A DNA stretch of 64,000 nucleotides. Source: Atopsyche davidsoni (lineage: Eukaryota > Arthropoda > Insecta > Trichoptera > Hydrobiosidae). This document shows positions 34,281-46,739 of this stretch, piece by piece; the stretch's first letter is position 1; every line of letters begins with the position of its first letter. The notes below the pieces were generated by a model that saw nothing but the letters and a program-made list of their open reading frames with translations, searched no databases and was not told the DNA's origin. The DNA lies in the NCBI GenBank assembly GCA_022113835.1, contig JAILWY010000014.1:14133501-14197500 (forward strand), written 5' to 3'. A program made the translations under genes and the position numbers.

Positions 34281-34435
34281 AATTTTAATATAATATTTTT
34301 TTGAATAAAATACTTGAGTGATTTTCCACATGTTCGTTTTTTATTTGTGATCGGTTTCGCCTACTTTTCATGTATTTTATTCAAAAAAATATTAAAATGG
34401 AATTCTACCAAGAACTCTCTGTCAAAAATATGATA
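34281..34435. repeat. Fold-back family X, both arms present
   Basis: Inner arms 'tttttttgaataaaatac' and 'gtattttattcaaaaaaa' are inverted copies around 'gtgatcggtttcgcctactt'; the right side continues to 'ggaattctaccaagaactct' and 'ctgtcaaaaa'. Shows that family X is palindromic when complete. Confidence 0.75.
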
Positions 34436-34639
34436 TATAATCAACTGATATATGGCAAAATTTAATATATTTATTACATAAAATGTAAGATATGTAAATT
34501 TATTGAATATTAATAGATCTATGATTACTTAACCGTACCACACAGAAACTGAGCAGATGAAGGCAAAATGCTCGAAGCTGTGTTGCACATATTGCATATT
34601 CAAACCTATTTATAAATTCATGCATCCCTTTTAATTAAC

Positions 34640-34835
34640 ATAATTTTCACGAGACCGAGCGCATAATCAGCTTACATCATCTTGCGACACGACTCCGTGT
34701 AAAACAGGCTTCGCTCGCAGTCCTGCGATACTCTCCAATGGAAAATAAAGCAAAAAGACCCATCGCTAATGAGTCGTTTTACACGGCATTGCAGTCGCAT
34801 CTACGAGATATCGATCTGTTTTAGAATTACCATTT
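34640..34835. promoter_or_regulatory. GC-enriched island with inverted CCGTGTAAAAC pair
   Basis: CCGTGTAAAAC (34695-34705) and its complement GTTTTACACGG (34776-34786) face each other across 70 bp. Between them are 'aggcttcgctcgcagtcctg' and 'catcgctaatgagtcg'. Candidate regulatory element with a paired site for one factor. Confidence 0.38.
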
Positions 34836-35034
34836 TGATTATGCGTTAAGATCCATAAAATATAATACATGTTTTTATCAAATCAAAGCCGAATAAACAC
34901 ACGTTGCAAGAATATTTTTCGTGATCGTCTGCAGCGCGTCGTCAACACAATGAATGCATTAACTAGTTACGAAGCCATATATACTTCATTGTATGATTTA
35001 TAAACACGGTGTTAAACATATGCAAGAAGCCCTA

Positions 35035-35345
35035 GTATATTTAAATACCTGCCATTTGCGAGGAAACTCGTTTTAATTGCTGGCAGATGGCTCCGGCAGA
35101 CAAGGCCCCAGATGGCATCGGGCCCGCATTGGTGAACACTTGTCGTGTAGGGGGAGATCCTGCGATTGTCGATACCTTTACTGTTCCAACACGGAACACA
35201 CTGTAGATGTACAGGTATTCTGCGAGATATGCAGTGTGCTTCCACGTACCTGAGCAGTGGCCTGCGGTGAAGGCTTGCGAAAGGCTTAAAATATGGTGTG
35301 CTTCTGATATAAGTGACAGGACAGTCTGTTTTCCACAAAAGACGC
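35035..35345. promoter_or_regulatory. GC-enriched island
   Basis: 'gctggcagatggctccggca', 'aggccccagatggcatcggg' (CAGATGGC twice), 'cgcattggtgaacacttgtc' and 'gtacctgagcagtggcctgc'. Holds a 108-codon minus frame without motifs I recognise; a short exon cannot be ruled out. Confidence 0.33.
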
Positions 35346-35403
35346 GATAAGCCCTGTTCTTGAAGTTTTAAAGCTGACTTCTGCTCTACGTGGCTAAGTT
35401 TTG

Positions 35404-35407
<4 letters not shown>

Positions 35408-35435
<28 letters not shown>
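35408..35435. repeat. (AT)n microsatellite
   Basis: Uninterrupted AT dinucleotides. Confidence 0.9.
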
Positions 35436-35438
<3 letters not shown>

Positions 35439-35569
35439 AATGAAATAAAAAGATTCTTGGCATCCGTCAGATTAGGCTGTCAAACCAGTGGGGGAGGCAT
35501 ACGCCAATCACTGTTCCAAGCAGTATAAAGTATAAACCCTTCGAATATAAAATCCAACCCTTTCGAGTT

Positions 35570-35675
35570 TAAATGACAGGCAGACTGGGAGGGGAGAAGG
35601 GGGTGGAAATCGGGAAGGCCGGGGGCTGTAGAGGAATAAGCGACCACGTGCCGGCCTTGACAATGTTTTTTTTTT
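35570..35675 (+). promoter_or_regulatory. G-rich island with quadruplex motif and E-box
   Basis: GGGAGGGGAGAAGGGGG followed by a further GGG (35587-35614) meets the G-quadruplex pattern on the plus strand. 'gaccacgtgccggcctt' downstream has a CACGTG E-box. Confidence 0.45.
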
Positions 35676-35689
35676 TGTTGTTGCTATTT

Positions 35690-36757
35690 GTATCTAAATA
35701 TACACGCGAATATTTTAAATCCCACAGAAAAAACGATTATTATTTTTTTTTTCTTATCTATATTTATTCAGGTTTGTATTTGTATTTATTTTGTACTTGT
35801 GCGATGCTTGGAACTGCGAGTACTGTTTTTCAAATGTGTATTGAAACCGATATGATATACAATAGCTATCACGTCACACCGGTGTGACTTTCTTGAACAC
35901 GACATACTTCGGATGTCACAAAAGTGATTAATATGAATCAAAGTGAAATTTAGAAATATTGTCTTTTAAAATTAACTGATTGGTTTGTGTTATACTATAT
36001 CCTCGGAAATAAATCAGTGTGTAATAAAAGCTTTCATATATTTTTGTTAATCAATATGAGGTGGTATTGATTTTTAATAAAAATATGAATAGCAAAATCA
36101 ATCATCATCAAATACGATTTCAATTTTCAAAATCTGCTACATGAATTTAACGAATGTATAAGGAGTAAAATGGTTTAAGCATGCAGTAACTAAAACATAA
36201 ATTTATCTTTTATTTTTTTTAAATAAAATGTTTATACATATATTCTGGTCCTTCAATTTTTATTCATTTTTCATATTTTTTGTAATATTAACATTACGAT
36301 TTTTTTTTCTATGGTTAATATGAAAAAATATTGGCAAAAATTCAGCAAGCATCTCATGCACCCAAATAGGGCAGCAAGTCTTTATCAATTACCTAAATTC
36401 CACGGTTCCCGAAACACACTCCCAGCATAAAGAATCCCGAAAAGCCTTGTACGGGTATGACCATCGCCCCGGGGTATATTCACAGGGACGGAGGAAATAT
36501 TCGGACCTCAGCTAGGGGATGTACCAAGAGGGTAGACTGGTGGACTTTTATGTTCCGTGATTACAGGACCATGTTGCTGGGAATGTCAGATAAGATGTCT
36601 AGCTACACTGACTCTGGGGGTGGCAGCTCGGAGAATAGAGGTTGTTTCCTTGTGTATACGTGATTGGATGGCTGTGTAAATTGATACTGATTTCTTTATG
36701 CTCTGCTTTGTATGCTGTTAGTTTTATGCCAAAACCATGAAAGTAAATTTTGCATAT

Positions 36758-36811
<54 letters not shown>

Positions 36812-38395
36812 AAATCTTATTTGGGTTAAATATAACAGAAGTGCCACAAATGGGCAAGTAAGTTCAATTGATTTTTTAGATTCTTTTTCCCACGTCTGTT
36901 TTTTTTTTTTTAACTTTGGGGAGCATTTCAGGATATCCTCCGACGTCTTATTCCACGAATTACTAAACTATCCCCTCACACCCCCGCAGCTTAGGGCTTT
37001 ATTTATTTTCAATTCCAAACTAAACAACGTATCTTTAAATTTACTCCTTTTGCAAACATACAGGGTATTCGGGAAATCAGATATTTTACAACAAAAAATG
37101 TTTAATATATTTGATATTACACATTCTATAGACAGTTATTATTGCCGTTATTTCGCTTCTTGGTTTATCGTTTATCAAAAAAGAAGAAAGGGGTTTTAAT
37201 ATAGGCGGAGCAGTACTTCATATTTATTGTTAAATATTGAGTATAATAAGACTATACTATTACTAGTATTTCGTATTCAATACGAGACGTATAAACCGTG
37301 AAGAAGTGTGGGGAAAGATAGGCAAGTGATTACTAGCCATTACACGTGTGTTATGTCTTAAACATCAAAATCACAATCAAAAAACAGATTACTTTATAAT
37401 ACTTTTAGTCCTTAACCTTGTTAATTTTGCTATTTTATAACTTAAGTGATTTGGTTTCAAGGAAAAGTGAGGTGTTGTAAAATATTCGATTAATATAAAA
37501 AAAATCATATGAAGTTGATCATATAACAACGTTTTATTATTATTATAGTTCTCATTATCAAACATTCAACATTCATCAAAATAACTGTTGTACTAATATT
37601 TCTAAGAATAAACTACAGTACTCGAAGGTAAATTCCAACCTGATACAATTTTTGGCGTTTTGTGTAGTTTTATTTCTAGGAGTGACTGCCAATCATGTGT
37701 CAAAGCACTAAAAATATACATATAAGAAACTGGAATTTCCAATGACACATGAAATAAAAATAATATACCATGCATTGTAAAAACATAAAATTAAATTTTA
37801 ACTGAAACTAATCATGAAATCAAACTTATTACGAAGTGTATTCATTTTTATGATACTCTTTATTTAATAATAATATTTTTTAACGATACTTCGTATTTAA
37901 AAAAAAATGTTATGGCGCCACTGAGCCAAACGTTTATCTGCTTGAGTAAACTAAGAATAAGACTGCGATTTATTGCGAATCTCACTAATCGCACGTATAA
38001 GATACAAGCAAGAAGTATTTATCAGAATAATGACACAACATATTATTGCTGCCGTGTTTAATGGCACATACAACACATGTAATTAAAATAGATGGCTGAG
38101 TTTAAGCTTTTACTTAACGTCCTTAGGCCGTAGTTGTTTTAATAAAGTATTTCGGTTCAAACTTTGGCCCATACAATTACGCCTCGGATACTTCAAAACT
38201 AACAAATTGTACCTACACGAAAATTAATCTCATGTCTTCCCTGAAATTAACCCCAATAACGTAAGAATGGTTACGCAAGATGCTTTCATGAATTTCGCTC
38301 TCATAAAACGTCTCCTCCAAGATCCCGGGATATCCGAACTCGTTAACAATAAATGAACGTTTGGTTTGAAATAGTTGAAGCTTCATCAAAGTTTA
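35690..38395. other. AT-rich spacer with long (AT)n
   Basis: (AT)23 at 36761-36807. A modest GC patch lies at 36420-36620 ('tgaccatcgccccggggtat', 'gactctgggggtggcagctc'). The frames at 36599-37199 read through the microsatellite and are chance. Confidence 0.5.
36761..36807. repeat. (AT)n microsatellite
   Basis: About 23 AT units without interruption, the second longest in the window. Confidence 0.95.
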
Positions 38396-38404
38396 AACAG
38401 CTCC

Positions 38405-38470
38405 TGGGCCGGCGGTTGGCACACTAGCCTGCCAACGTTGAAGTCCTCGGATGTAGTCAGGATCAGTTTA
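38405..38470 (+). repeat. Possible tRNA-derived fragment
   Basis: 'gccggcggttggcacactag' (A-box-like TTGGCACACTAGCC) followed by 'tgaagtcctcggatgtagtc'. The B-box region is degenerate. Weak. Confidence 0.3.
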
Positions 38471-38629
38471 CATATCTATGAAAAGTAATGATAAAGAGAT
38501 TTTACATGTCATTCATTTAATTTTTACGTAATGCCCATAATCATTAAATTATTTTTAAGTTTTAAAGCAACTTCATTAAATCACGGAGCTTGATAGAGGA
38601 TTGAGGTATTTTTCAAAAGAAATAAATCC

Positions 38630-38790
38630 AATTAGGAGCAAACATCTTTCTGGGAGTATCGGGCTGCCCATCAAGACAGGCGCAAGCCAATTACAAGGTC
38701 CGTGGATCTGTCGCTTGTCCTTACGAACTGGTGTTGAAGAGATATGGAGCCGACCAACAGATCGGAAGGAGTTCTTTTTAGGAGTACTTT
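38630..38790. promoter_or_regulatory. GC-enriched island
   Basis: 'gggagtatcgggctgcccat', 'gcgcaagccaattacaaggt' and 'ggagccgaccaacagatcgg'. Sits in frames open on both strands (38576-38794 minus, 38601-39029 plus) with no motif. Candidate non-coding element. Confidence 0.3.
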
Positions 38791-38799
38791 TCACCAGAA

Positions 38800-40550
38800 C
38801 AAAATTATTAATTAGTGTGTATCGTTATCATCTATTGAGAACAATTATACTGAATTGGTATCAATCATGTGAAAGAGCATTGAGAGTAGTATTAGAGAAT
38901 TCCAGTCATATGATGCATTGTATTGCGAAAAAATATGTTTTAATACTGAACGATCGTGCATTTCAAAGTATCGTATTAAATAGTTTCGATAAAAAAAAAC
39001 GTGAGCTTAAACTCTACCTGATTTTTTAAATGAATTTTCATGAAATATTCACAAGTTTGGAAATTTAATAAATTTTCCTTATGATGTTATATTTTATCCG
39101 CGTAGAAAATTTTTACAAAGTCTTTAAACTAAAAAAAAGGAAAACAAGAACCAATAGCTTGAAGAAAGGTAGTTTGCAAAATCTGAAATACAATAAACGA
39201 AGTCCGAATTGTTCGAGCTGGGAAATAGTAACGAGCTGTCTATTTCTGATACACAATTATTTTACTTTGTAAAATAGGGCGCACAAATGAAAAAATATAT
39301 ATAAAAACTATCGTAATACTAGATTTTTTGTGAGTATTATTTCAACTTCAATTAAAAGTTTACTATTACGATTATTGGAATAATTTAGGAAATGCCTAAA
39401 GTTAATTGATTATTAGTATTCAATGAATATAAAGCATAGAAAGACTGTTGTGGATTATTCAATAAATTCACATTTAACTGTATTTATGAATAAAAATTCG
39501 AACAATCATCGTTTTTTTTAATAAGCAGAAGATTTCACTCTTGTTTTGAACGGATAAAATTGTAATGAAAACATTTTACTTTGTAAGAGTAAAACTACAA
39601 TTATATTCATATGGTCAAATTATTTTATTTTTTAAATAAAACATAGTTTGTATTTAATTAAAAATGCTTTACGTGCTTCCCAGCCTTGGGTTGTAAACCT
39701 TCTCGTCGAGTTGAAAGACAATTTTGCTTTTAATTGAAATCGAAGAACCCGGTTTGGCCTTCCGTTTAACTTCTGTAACAACTTTTGTACAACGTCTTTA
39801 TTAAAAGTTTCTAGAAAAAATAAACTCTTGTATCGTTAAGTCTGCGATTTCTGCTCTGGAAACTCATCTCTGAGAATTATTTTTTTATGAATTTTGATAC
39901 AAATTATATTAAAATTAAATGTTATTATACAAAACGTGTTCGCAACAACTGCGAAATGAAGTAGTGAACGATCTTACATGGCAGGAGGGTGGTCGATGGA
40001 GCATGATATTGAAAATTTACAAACACATGCCGACCCCATATGCCCGTATTTTTAAAAACCCTGTTAAATACACTTGAGAAAGTAATAACATGCATTCATA
40101 TCTGTTGTAATTTTATACCCTGTTGAACAAAACACATATGGTCTGTCTAAAATTCTTTACATTTATTTACCATATCTTGTATAAAAAATTATAAAAGTAA
40201 TATAAATACAGCAAATTTTTGAAATGAAACTTGAGGGAAGAGGTTATTAATCATAGAACCTCCTTTGTCTTACATAAAAAATCTGTAGTTTATATAAAAG
40301 ATGTCGATATACTGGCGTGATTTTTTAAACAAGATACAAATTTTTTATCTATATATATGCTTAGCAAACATTTCATCTTTATAACCTAATAAAGTCTGAC
40401 TAATGATCAAAAAAATACGCTTATTTTAGCTACACTTATAAATTACGCGTAATGTAATTTTAAACTCAAAACGAAAGTATTATAAATAAATATTAAAATA
40501 CATGTTTTTGAAAGCATGCTTTTAGTATATATTTAGCAGATAATTGTATT
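38800..40550. other. AT-rich spacer, nothing recognised
   Basis: A small mixed-composition patch at 39670-39790 and otherwise A/T tracts. Confidence 0.5.
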
Positions 40551-40554
40551 TAAT

Positions 40555-40855
40555 TCAGAGATAGATGCTTCTAAAAGCACACATCCCTGTGACAGAGATT
40601 TCAATTCGATCCCATTTTTTCTCGGCGAGCTTATAGGGCGATTTTCCAGTGACGTTTTTCTCTGCAAGCTTTCCTTTAGCGCTTTTAACTCGTATTAAAG
40701 CCCCGATGGGGGTTCCTATAAATAACATAAATGTCGGGAAATCTCTCGCCGGAAAAACTGGGACTGAAAAGGTCCTTTGATGCGTCAATAGTCCTCTAGC
40801 TCCATTTAACCCCGAGAAAAATGGTGTTCCTTGACCTCTAATTCTTATTACTATA
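40555..40855. promoter_or_regulatory. Island with a 17-bp motif repeated at 39-bp spacing
   Basis: TTTTTCTCGGCGAGCTT (40616-40632) and TTTTTCTCTGCAAGCTT (40655-40671) lie 39 bp apart, close to four helical turns. Further on, 'aaagccccgatgggggttcc', 'tgtcgggaaatctctcgccg' and 'tttaaccccgagaaaaatgg'. A 114-codon minus frame spans it without a recognised motif. Regulatory role inferred. Confidence 0.4.
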
Positions 40856-40859
40856 TAAA

Positions 40860-43800
40860 ATGAATTTTTCCACACGGCATGAATGAAAAAATCTAACACT
40901 AAGAACTTACATTTTATAGATGATTTATTTACTATAAAGAATATTTGCGAGTTGCTATATAAAATTAATATAGACGAACTGTTTCCATGAAATCAAGTAA
41001 TAAAACGCCAACGCAGGATCACGAGTTCTCTTCCAGGAAGAATCCATCATTGGTGTCATAATTTATTTCGTATCCGTATTTTCCGGATAAAATCAATACA
41101 ATTTTCCAGGTTTATTTGTTTCGCTAATAAAAAAAAAATAAAAATAAATGCCTTTAACATTGTTAATCGCGGTTTCTTGAATTGTAAAAGCGCTCACAAA
41201 TAAAAATTATTATTTTCATGCTATTTCCCTATTGGTATTTATTATATAAGTTTTACAAATTAAACCAAAAAAGTTGTAAATCGTTCTTATATGTTTATAA
41301 AAACTTTATAAATAATTTGTTGATTTCCCTGGATAGAATATAACAATATAAATGTTTGTTTTTATGTATTGGCCTCTAAAATGTATGATAGGCCGAACTT
41401 CGGCAAAGATTTCTATAGCAGCCAAACCCCTCATCTTTTATATTATGTAAGATAAATATAAAAACACGTATTACTTAAAAATGAAAATAAGTTTTTAAAC
41501 CACTTTGATACTTTTTAATTCAATTAAAAAACAATTCAAGGCTGCGTCTGACTACACCACTACCAATTTCTTGGCTGAATATAGAAATATTATAGTATTA
41601 ATGCATTATGCATTATGGCATTTCAAGAAGAGGTTTCTATAAAGATCATACATATATATTTAATGATTCTCTATTTATTTTTCTTTGAATAGCATAAATA
41701 TCGCAAGATATAGTTAAATATCATTAATTATAAATAATAAATAACACACTCCACACAGATTTTTTGATGAAAGTTTTCTATCATAGATTTTAGATTACAT
41801 TCAATAATTTGTTAGAAAACATGCAATATACAACAATCAATAAATGACACATAATCATTATATATGTCATACATTATTTTGTATTTTTTTTTCTTTTATA
41901 CATGGCAGTCAAAGTCCGGGTAGTTATAAGGGCGAGGTTTCGATTTCTGCGTAGGCATTCAGACCATTTACCATCCCTCTGGTCGCATGTGGTCAGCGCC
42001 ACTTTCAATTAATTTTAAGGGTGCAGATTGGAGGGTGGTTGTCACACTGTGCGAGTGTGAGAAATTGGTCATTTAAAGGGATTCATGGCGGTTGGTTTTG
42101 GAATTTAATTCGAGTTCACATTTTTTTAAATGCGACCACGAGGAAAAAATTCTCAGATTTGTATGGATTATATTAAAAAGATTCGTTTTAAAAAGTATCT
42201 TACGTAAATGTTACTAATTTTGATATAATATATATAACTTTGTTTATAAGCATAATATGCTATTAAACGCCTATTTATTTACTATGGTGTTAATGAACAT
42301 TGAAAAGCAGGAGTTCGAGTGATTTACCGAGTTTGTAATATGCGCGTATTATTGTATAATCAACGCCGTAATTGACATTTAAAATGATCAGCCTAAGCCT
42401 CAATAGTAGCACCCAGTCTCCCCTATAGAGGAAATTAGAAAACTAATGAACTATAAATACGAACATTCTCTAATAGAATTGCTTTTATGTACCAGTAAAT
42501 GAATCTGTGGTTCGTGGAGAATTTAAACTGCAAATATTTAAAACCTAAATTATAAACATTTTTTCACAATACTTAGCATTTGTTTACATAGCTTCTGTAT
42601 TCATTTAATATTGAATCGATCGTTTTACCAATCAAATTATTAACAAATAACCAAAACGAATCTTAACTATTCTCAAAAATGTTTATTTTCAGGGATAATT
42701 GATAGCAAACTGTTTTTCAAAGGTAGTTAAAATAAAATAAATAAATTATTTAAAATATTATTAGACTGTTATTATTTGATTGCATGTACTCAATTCATAT
42801 TACCGATTTAAGTAAATTGACCAAAAAAATGTTAAACGTGCCTCCATTATTTCCGTTAAAACTATCAAATATTCAATCCATTCAATAAAAAAGTAGATAA
42901 ATAGGAAGCAAATACACGATAATTTAAAACAAATTATGCATTGAAATTGGGGATTGGATTTTAAAATATTTACAACTGCTGCTAAAGTATGGGGGTGCGG
43001 TCATTCAAAGGGGTAGTTACCACCCTGCAATGGCCGGCATGAATATTAAAACTGTTTCAGGCCAGATCGGTTCAATTTCAATTACGCATTCTGTGTTAAA
43101 CCAAAAAGGTAGGGTTGTAAAGCTAATGTGCTCGGGTCAAACGTTAGTTTTCAGCTAACAGGTGTTTTGGAGAAACTTAGCTTTACAGTAGAAATTACTT
43201 AATTTTATGGCCATTTACAGAAACAAAGATGCTTTGTATAAGCTATTATTGTGAGAGTAGTTGACTTACATTTCAGCAACTGAGACTGGAGTTATAATGG
43301 ATTAAGCCACGTACCTGTAACAAAAAAATAGAATAATTAATTACAAAAAGTAATAGTTTATTTATCACTTTTTACAAACTTATTTGTACAGTGATTAAGT
43401 TATTAAATAAATACATGAGATGAATTTTACTCGTCACAATCCATGCATTTATAATAAGTTGATGGATAAATGTTAGTTTCTCTATCTATAACTTAAAAAA
43501 TATGTACAAATTTAAAAGTCTGGTTCAAATGTAATTCGAGTGTTTCACTGTCGTAAAATGTGCCTTTAAAATTTATTCTCATAAAAATACTACTCAGTGC
43601 TTAGGAATTTCAATCTAAGTATTAAAATGACCCTCAACCGTGCTTTTAATGTATTTTATTTAGTGTGGTACTCAAAATAATAACTTTATTTTTGAAATCA
43701 GATCAGATTTTAATAAAGTTTGTTTTTATATTATAAATACGATGTGGTTCAAAACTTATCTTACACCCTTATGGCACATTTAGTATTTTTTCCAAACTAA

Positions 43801-44860
43801 TACATTTCTAACCTATACAAGACGAAATATATAAATATAAGTGTGTGTGAGTGTTACTAGAATTCATTGTTCTTGTGGCTAATAAACTTATAGCGTTAAA
43901 ATGTATTGACTTCAAAATATCTGAACTACTTTAGTGAATTTAACGAACGTTATCCAATTAACTAGTTGTTAAATTTGAATGTGCAGTCTGAAAATGCTTT
44001 CCATTCATTCAAAATGCTGTTAAACGTGCAACATAAAGCAGGGAATCCTGTAAAATGTTCGTAAAAATAAGTTCATATGAGAGCGTCTCCCCTTTAAAAA
44101 GTCCTACAAGTCTATTGCTTAACGAAGCACTAAAACATATAAATAACACGACATTCAGAACGTTTTAAAAAGCACTCACATGAAAAAAATACTTCAAAGA
44201 AATATATATTTTTATTAAAAATATATTGAAAATGATTTATTGCTTAATACGTCCAATTAGCCTGAACTATGTTCTTGTTAAGCATTTTTCACGGAATGGA
44301 GAAAAAAACCAAATAAACTTGACTTTTTCAATCTTCACAGATATATCAACGCTTTATTATTTAAAAAAAAATTCGTATAGGTCGTGCTGAAAGAAAAATA
44401 AATAGTCTAGAAATCTTGACAGGTTTTAATAAAAAAATATTTTTAAAGATACAGGTGTCAAGGGTGTTTTTTCGTTATCTTGGATTTATATATTGTTGCT
44501 ATTTTCTTATATAAACAGATCCAAGGAATCGTGATTTTTTTCAAAGCATGTATTTCGTGATCAAAACTTTTTATTAACGAGAATATTATGTATTTAATTT
44601 AAACCCTCTCTCAATACTTTTTTCTTCCATCAAACGTACGAACTGCACTTACTAATGTATATATTAGAACACAAAATTTGCGTACACCACCTAATAATCA
44701 TAACTTCAAAATGAATGTGGAAGAAAACAAGAACAAATTATTTATTTATTTAAAACACAGCAATAAACATTAAGGCAAAACGTTCACTTAAACAGGTTTA
44801 TACAGCCGATAAAATGCATTCTATTATCATAAAGTACGATAGACGATCTTTCTACTCGAC
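40860..44860. other. Long AT-rich spacer with two weak islands
   Basis: Mixed-composition patches at 41910-42080 ('cctctggtcgcatgtggtca', 'gggtgcagattggagggtgg') and 42980-43170 ('tgcaatggccggcatgaata'). Otherwise nothing recognised over four kilobases. Confidence 0.45.
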
Positions 44861-44864
44861 TTGA

Positions 44865-45035
44865 GGAGGAAATGGCCGATAAACGTGGAACAATAGACCC
44901 GTTTATTATTGTGAGAACAGATGCCATGCGTTATACACGAAACGTTTCGGCCCCCTTACCGAATTCCAAACTAATTCAAGACACCTGATTACCGAAATTA
45001 GTCGTTACGGTGACCGATTTCGAGATTGTAACGTG
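44865..45035. promoter_or_regulatory. GC-enriched island
   Basis: 'gaggaggaaatggccgataa', 'atagacccgtttattattgt', 'aacgtttcggcccccttacc' and 'tagtcgttacggtgaccgat'. Candidate non-coding element. Confidence 0.38.
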
Positions 45036-45139
45036 TCTTTGTATACAGTTAAAAATCCATTTAGATATAAATTTTATTATTTAATAAATATATGCATATA
45101 TTTGTATCGAATAAATCGTCTTCGAGCAAATTGAAGAAC

Positions 45140-45165
45140 TTCTGGGCAACGGTCTAACCACTGAA
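45140..45165 (-). repeat. tRNA A-box-like fragment
   Basis: The minus strand reads TTTGGTTCAGTGGTTAGACC, nearly the same as the A-box region at 6062-6080. No B box follows, so only a fragment remains. Confidence 0.4.
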
Positions 45166-45629
45166 CCAAATAATAAAAGCTTCAATCGTACCCATATTAA
45201 TGAGTGCTATTAAATATTAAAAATCCACGCGTTTTACACCCATTCAAGTATAATTGGTTTTAAGTTCCGCACTTGCACATATTGACTCAAATCCTTATAG
45301 TTACAGTTGCTTTGTAGTTTAATTGGCAATAGGGCCAGGATGCGACAGCAGCAAGTGGATGTAGGCTTGAACGCCATAAGAAACTTTTTGGGGATTTTTC
45401 TCGTCGTTTTATGTATGGATTTATTGTATAAAATTGTATGTGAATTTCAGTGAAACAAATAAAACCCCATAATATATATTTCACAATCACTGATTCGAAT
45501 AAAGTAATGAAATTCATTATATAAGCATCATTTGAACGCTTTTGGGTGTGCACAGTGATATTTAAAACAATGAAGAAAAGTTTTGAAGTTTTATCTATCA
45601 CCAGTCTAACTAAAGCTTATCTCAGTATG

Positions 45630-45790
45630 TGGATGCGGGATGGTCCACCCCTCCCCGGAAGTGGCGGGGGTGGCCGGGGCGAGGGGAGAGGGGGTACTTC
45701 CGGAAGCCTGACAAGTGCACGAGTCAGCTGCTAGCACCTGATAAGGGACATCCTGTAACCGCGGCTATGTGCTACTGCGATTATTTTTTA
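45630..45790. promoter_or_regulatory. GC-rich island: ETS-site pair around a G-quadruplex
   Basis: CCGGAAGT (45655-45662) and its complement ACTTCCGG (45696-45703) are consensus ETS sites in inverted orientation. They frame a G-rich core with runs GGGGG, GGGG, GGGG and GGGGG (45666-45694), a plus-strand G-quadruplex motif. Downstream 'gagtcagctgctagcacctg' has a CAGCTG E-box. Looks like a CpG-type promoter core or enhancer; no exon or initiator could be placed. Confidence 0.5.
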
Positions 45791-45950
45791 AGACCATGTG
45801 TGAGAGATATCGCACCCTGTATATTTTATACATTTAAATGCTTCATCCTATTACTTGTTTATATCGAAAAGCTTTCAATTCAAGTCTTCAAGTACAAAGT
45901 ACGAACATTGTGCAATAGTATTTATAACGTTTTTCCTTAGAGAACCACTC

Positions 45951-46012
45951 TAGTTGAATTGGTTAGATCACCTATCGTGATTACCGTGGGTTGTGGGTTC
46001 GAGTCCTACATA
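45951..46012 (+). repeat. tRNA-derived (SINE-like) head
   Basis: A box TAGTTGAATTGGTTAGA (45951-45967) and B box GGTTCGAGTCC (45996-46006) at normal tRNA spacing. A T-arm-like stem (TGTGG...CCTACA) and a short anticodon-arm-like stem (ATCAC...GTGAT) are present. The 5' and 3' flanks do not form an acceptor stem and the anticodon loop lacks the usual T33, so it is not a working tRNA. Confidence 0.6.
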
Positions 46013-46739
46013 TGCCTTGAAAAGTATTTTAGATAATTATATGCATGAATCGATCACAAAGAAGGCATATTATGAACTTTGAAAGGGATTAAGGGTCTTG
46101 CTAACCTTGCTTGGTGTCCATCCCCCGTCTTCCACAAAAAAGGACCATTTTACCTGGCGAAATCGTGTCATTTAATTAATTTAATTGTCACTTTATTTTT
46201 CTATGTCGAAAGTTGATTTTTTATCGAGTATTGAAAAAACTATAGTTTATATTAATCTATTTTTATTATTTAATTAACGTTAATTTTCAGGGTAAAATAA
46301 AATCTTGAAGATGCTGAAAAATTGGATAAAATGACGACTTTTCAAAACCAAAGTTTGTTAAAGATTTTTTTTAAAAATATTTTAAATAATAAATCGCACA
46401 TGGTTTATATTCAATCTTTTAATTACAATTTAAAAAAAGACTTTTAAATGTTTAGGACTCTTAGAACAGGGACATGACGATTCTCCAAATTCCTACACTT
46501 CAATCGGAAAAACACATATTTATCATATTCAAAGTAAATTTACAAGAAATAAAAATATATTTTGTTCGGCAGAAGGGATGTATCAAGCTTTTTGCATTTA
46601 AATTTGTTTGATTAATGCAGTCGATTTTTTGTAAAACGGACCAGAAAATGATAAAAAAAAACTCGAATATGGGACTTAGGCCCTTTACATAGAAACATTC
46701 TGCTAACGCCATTCTAGTTTCAGTTTGTATTTTGTCCAC

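Noticed and set aside
36750..37199. 149-codon plus-strand frame
   Set aside because: Begins inside an (AT)n microsatellite (repeating IY) and continues through AT-rich DNA with no motif.
40555..40899. 114-codon minus-strand frame
   Set aside because: No motif or splice context; the repeated LAEK stretch comes from the 17-bp DNA repeat.
9410..45835. Recurrent ACAGGGTG/CACCCTGTA octamer-like words as a mobile-element end
   Set aside because: Seen at several places (9415, 18704, 31639, 45822) but without a shared neighbourhood or paired ends, so I cannot define an element.
45629..45940. 103-codon plus-strand frame over the G-rich island
   Set aside because: Its Gly/Arg-rich start reflects the G runs; a second frame overlaps it and no family motif appears.
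45951..46012. Functional tRNA gene
   Set aside because: A and B boxes are present but no acceptor stem can be formed and the anticodon loop is abnormal.
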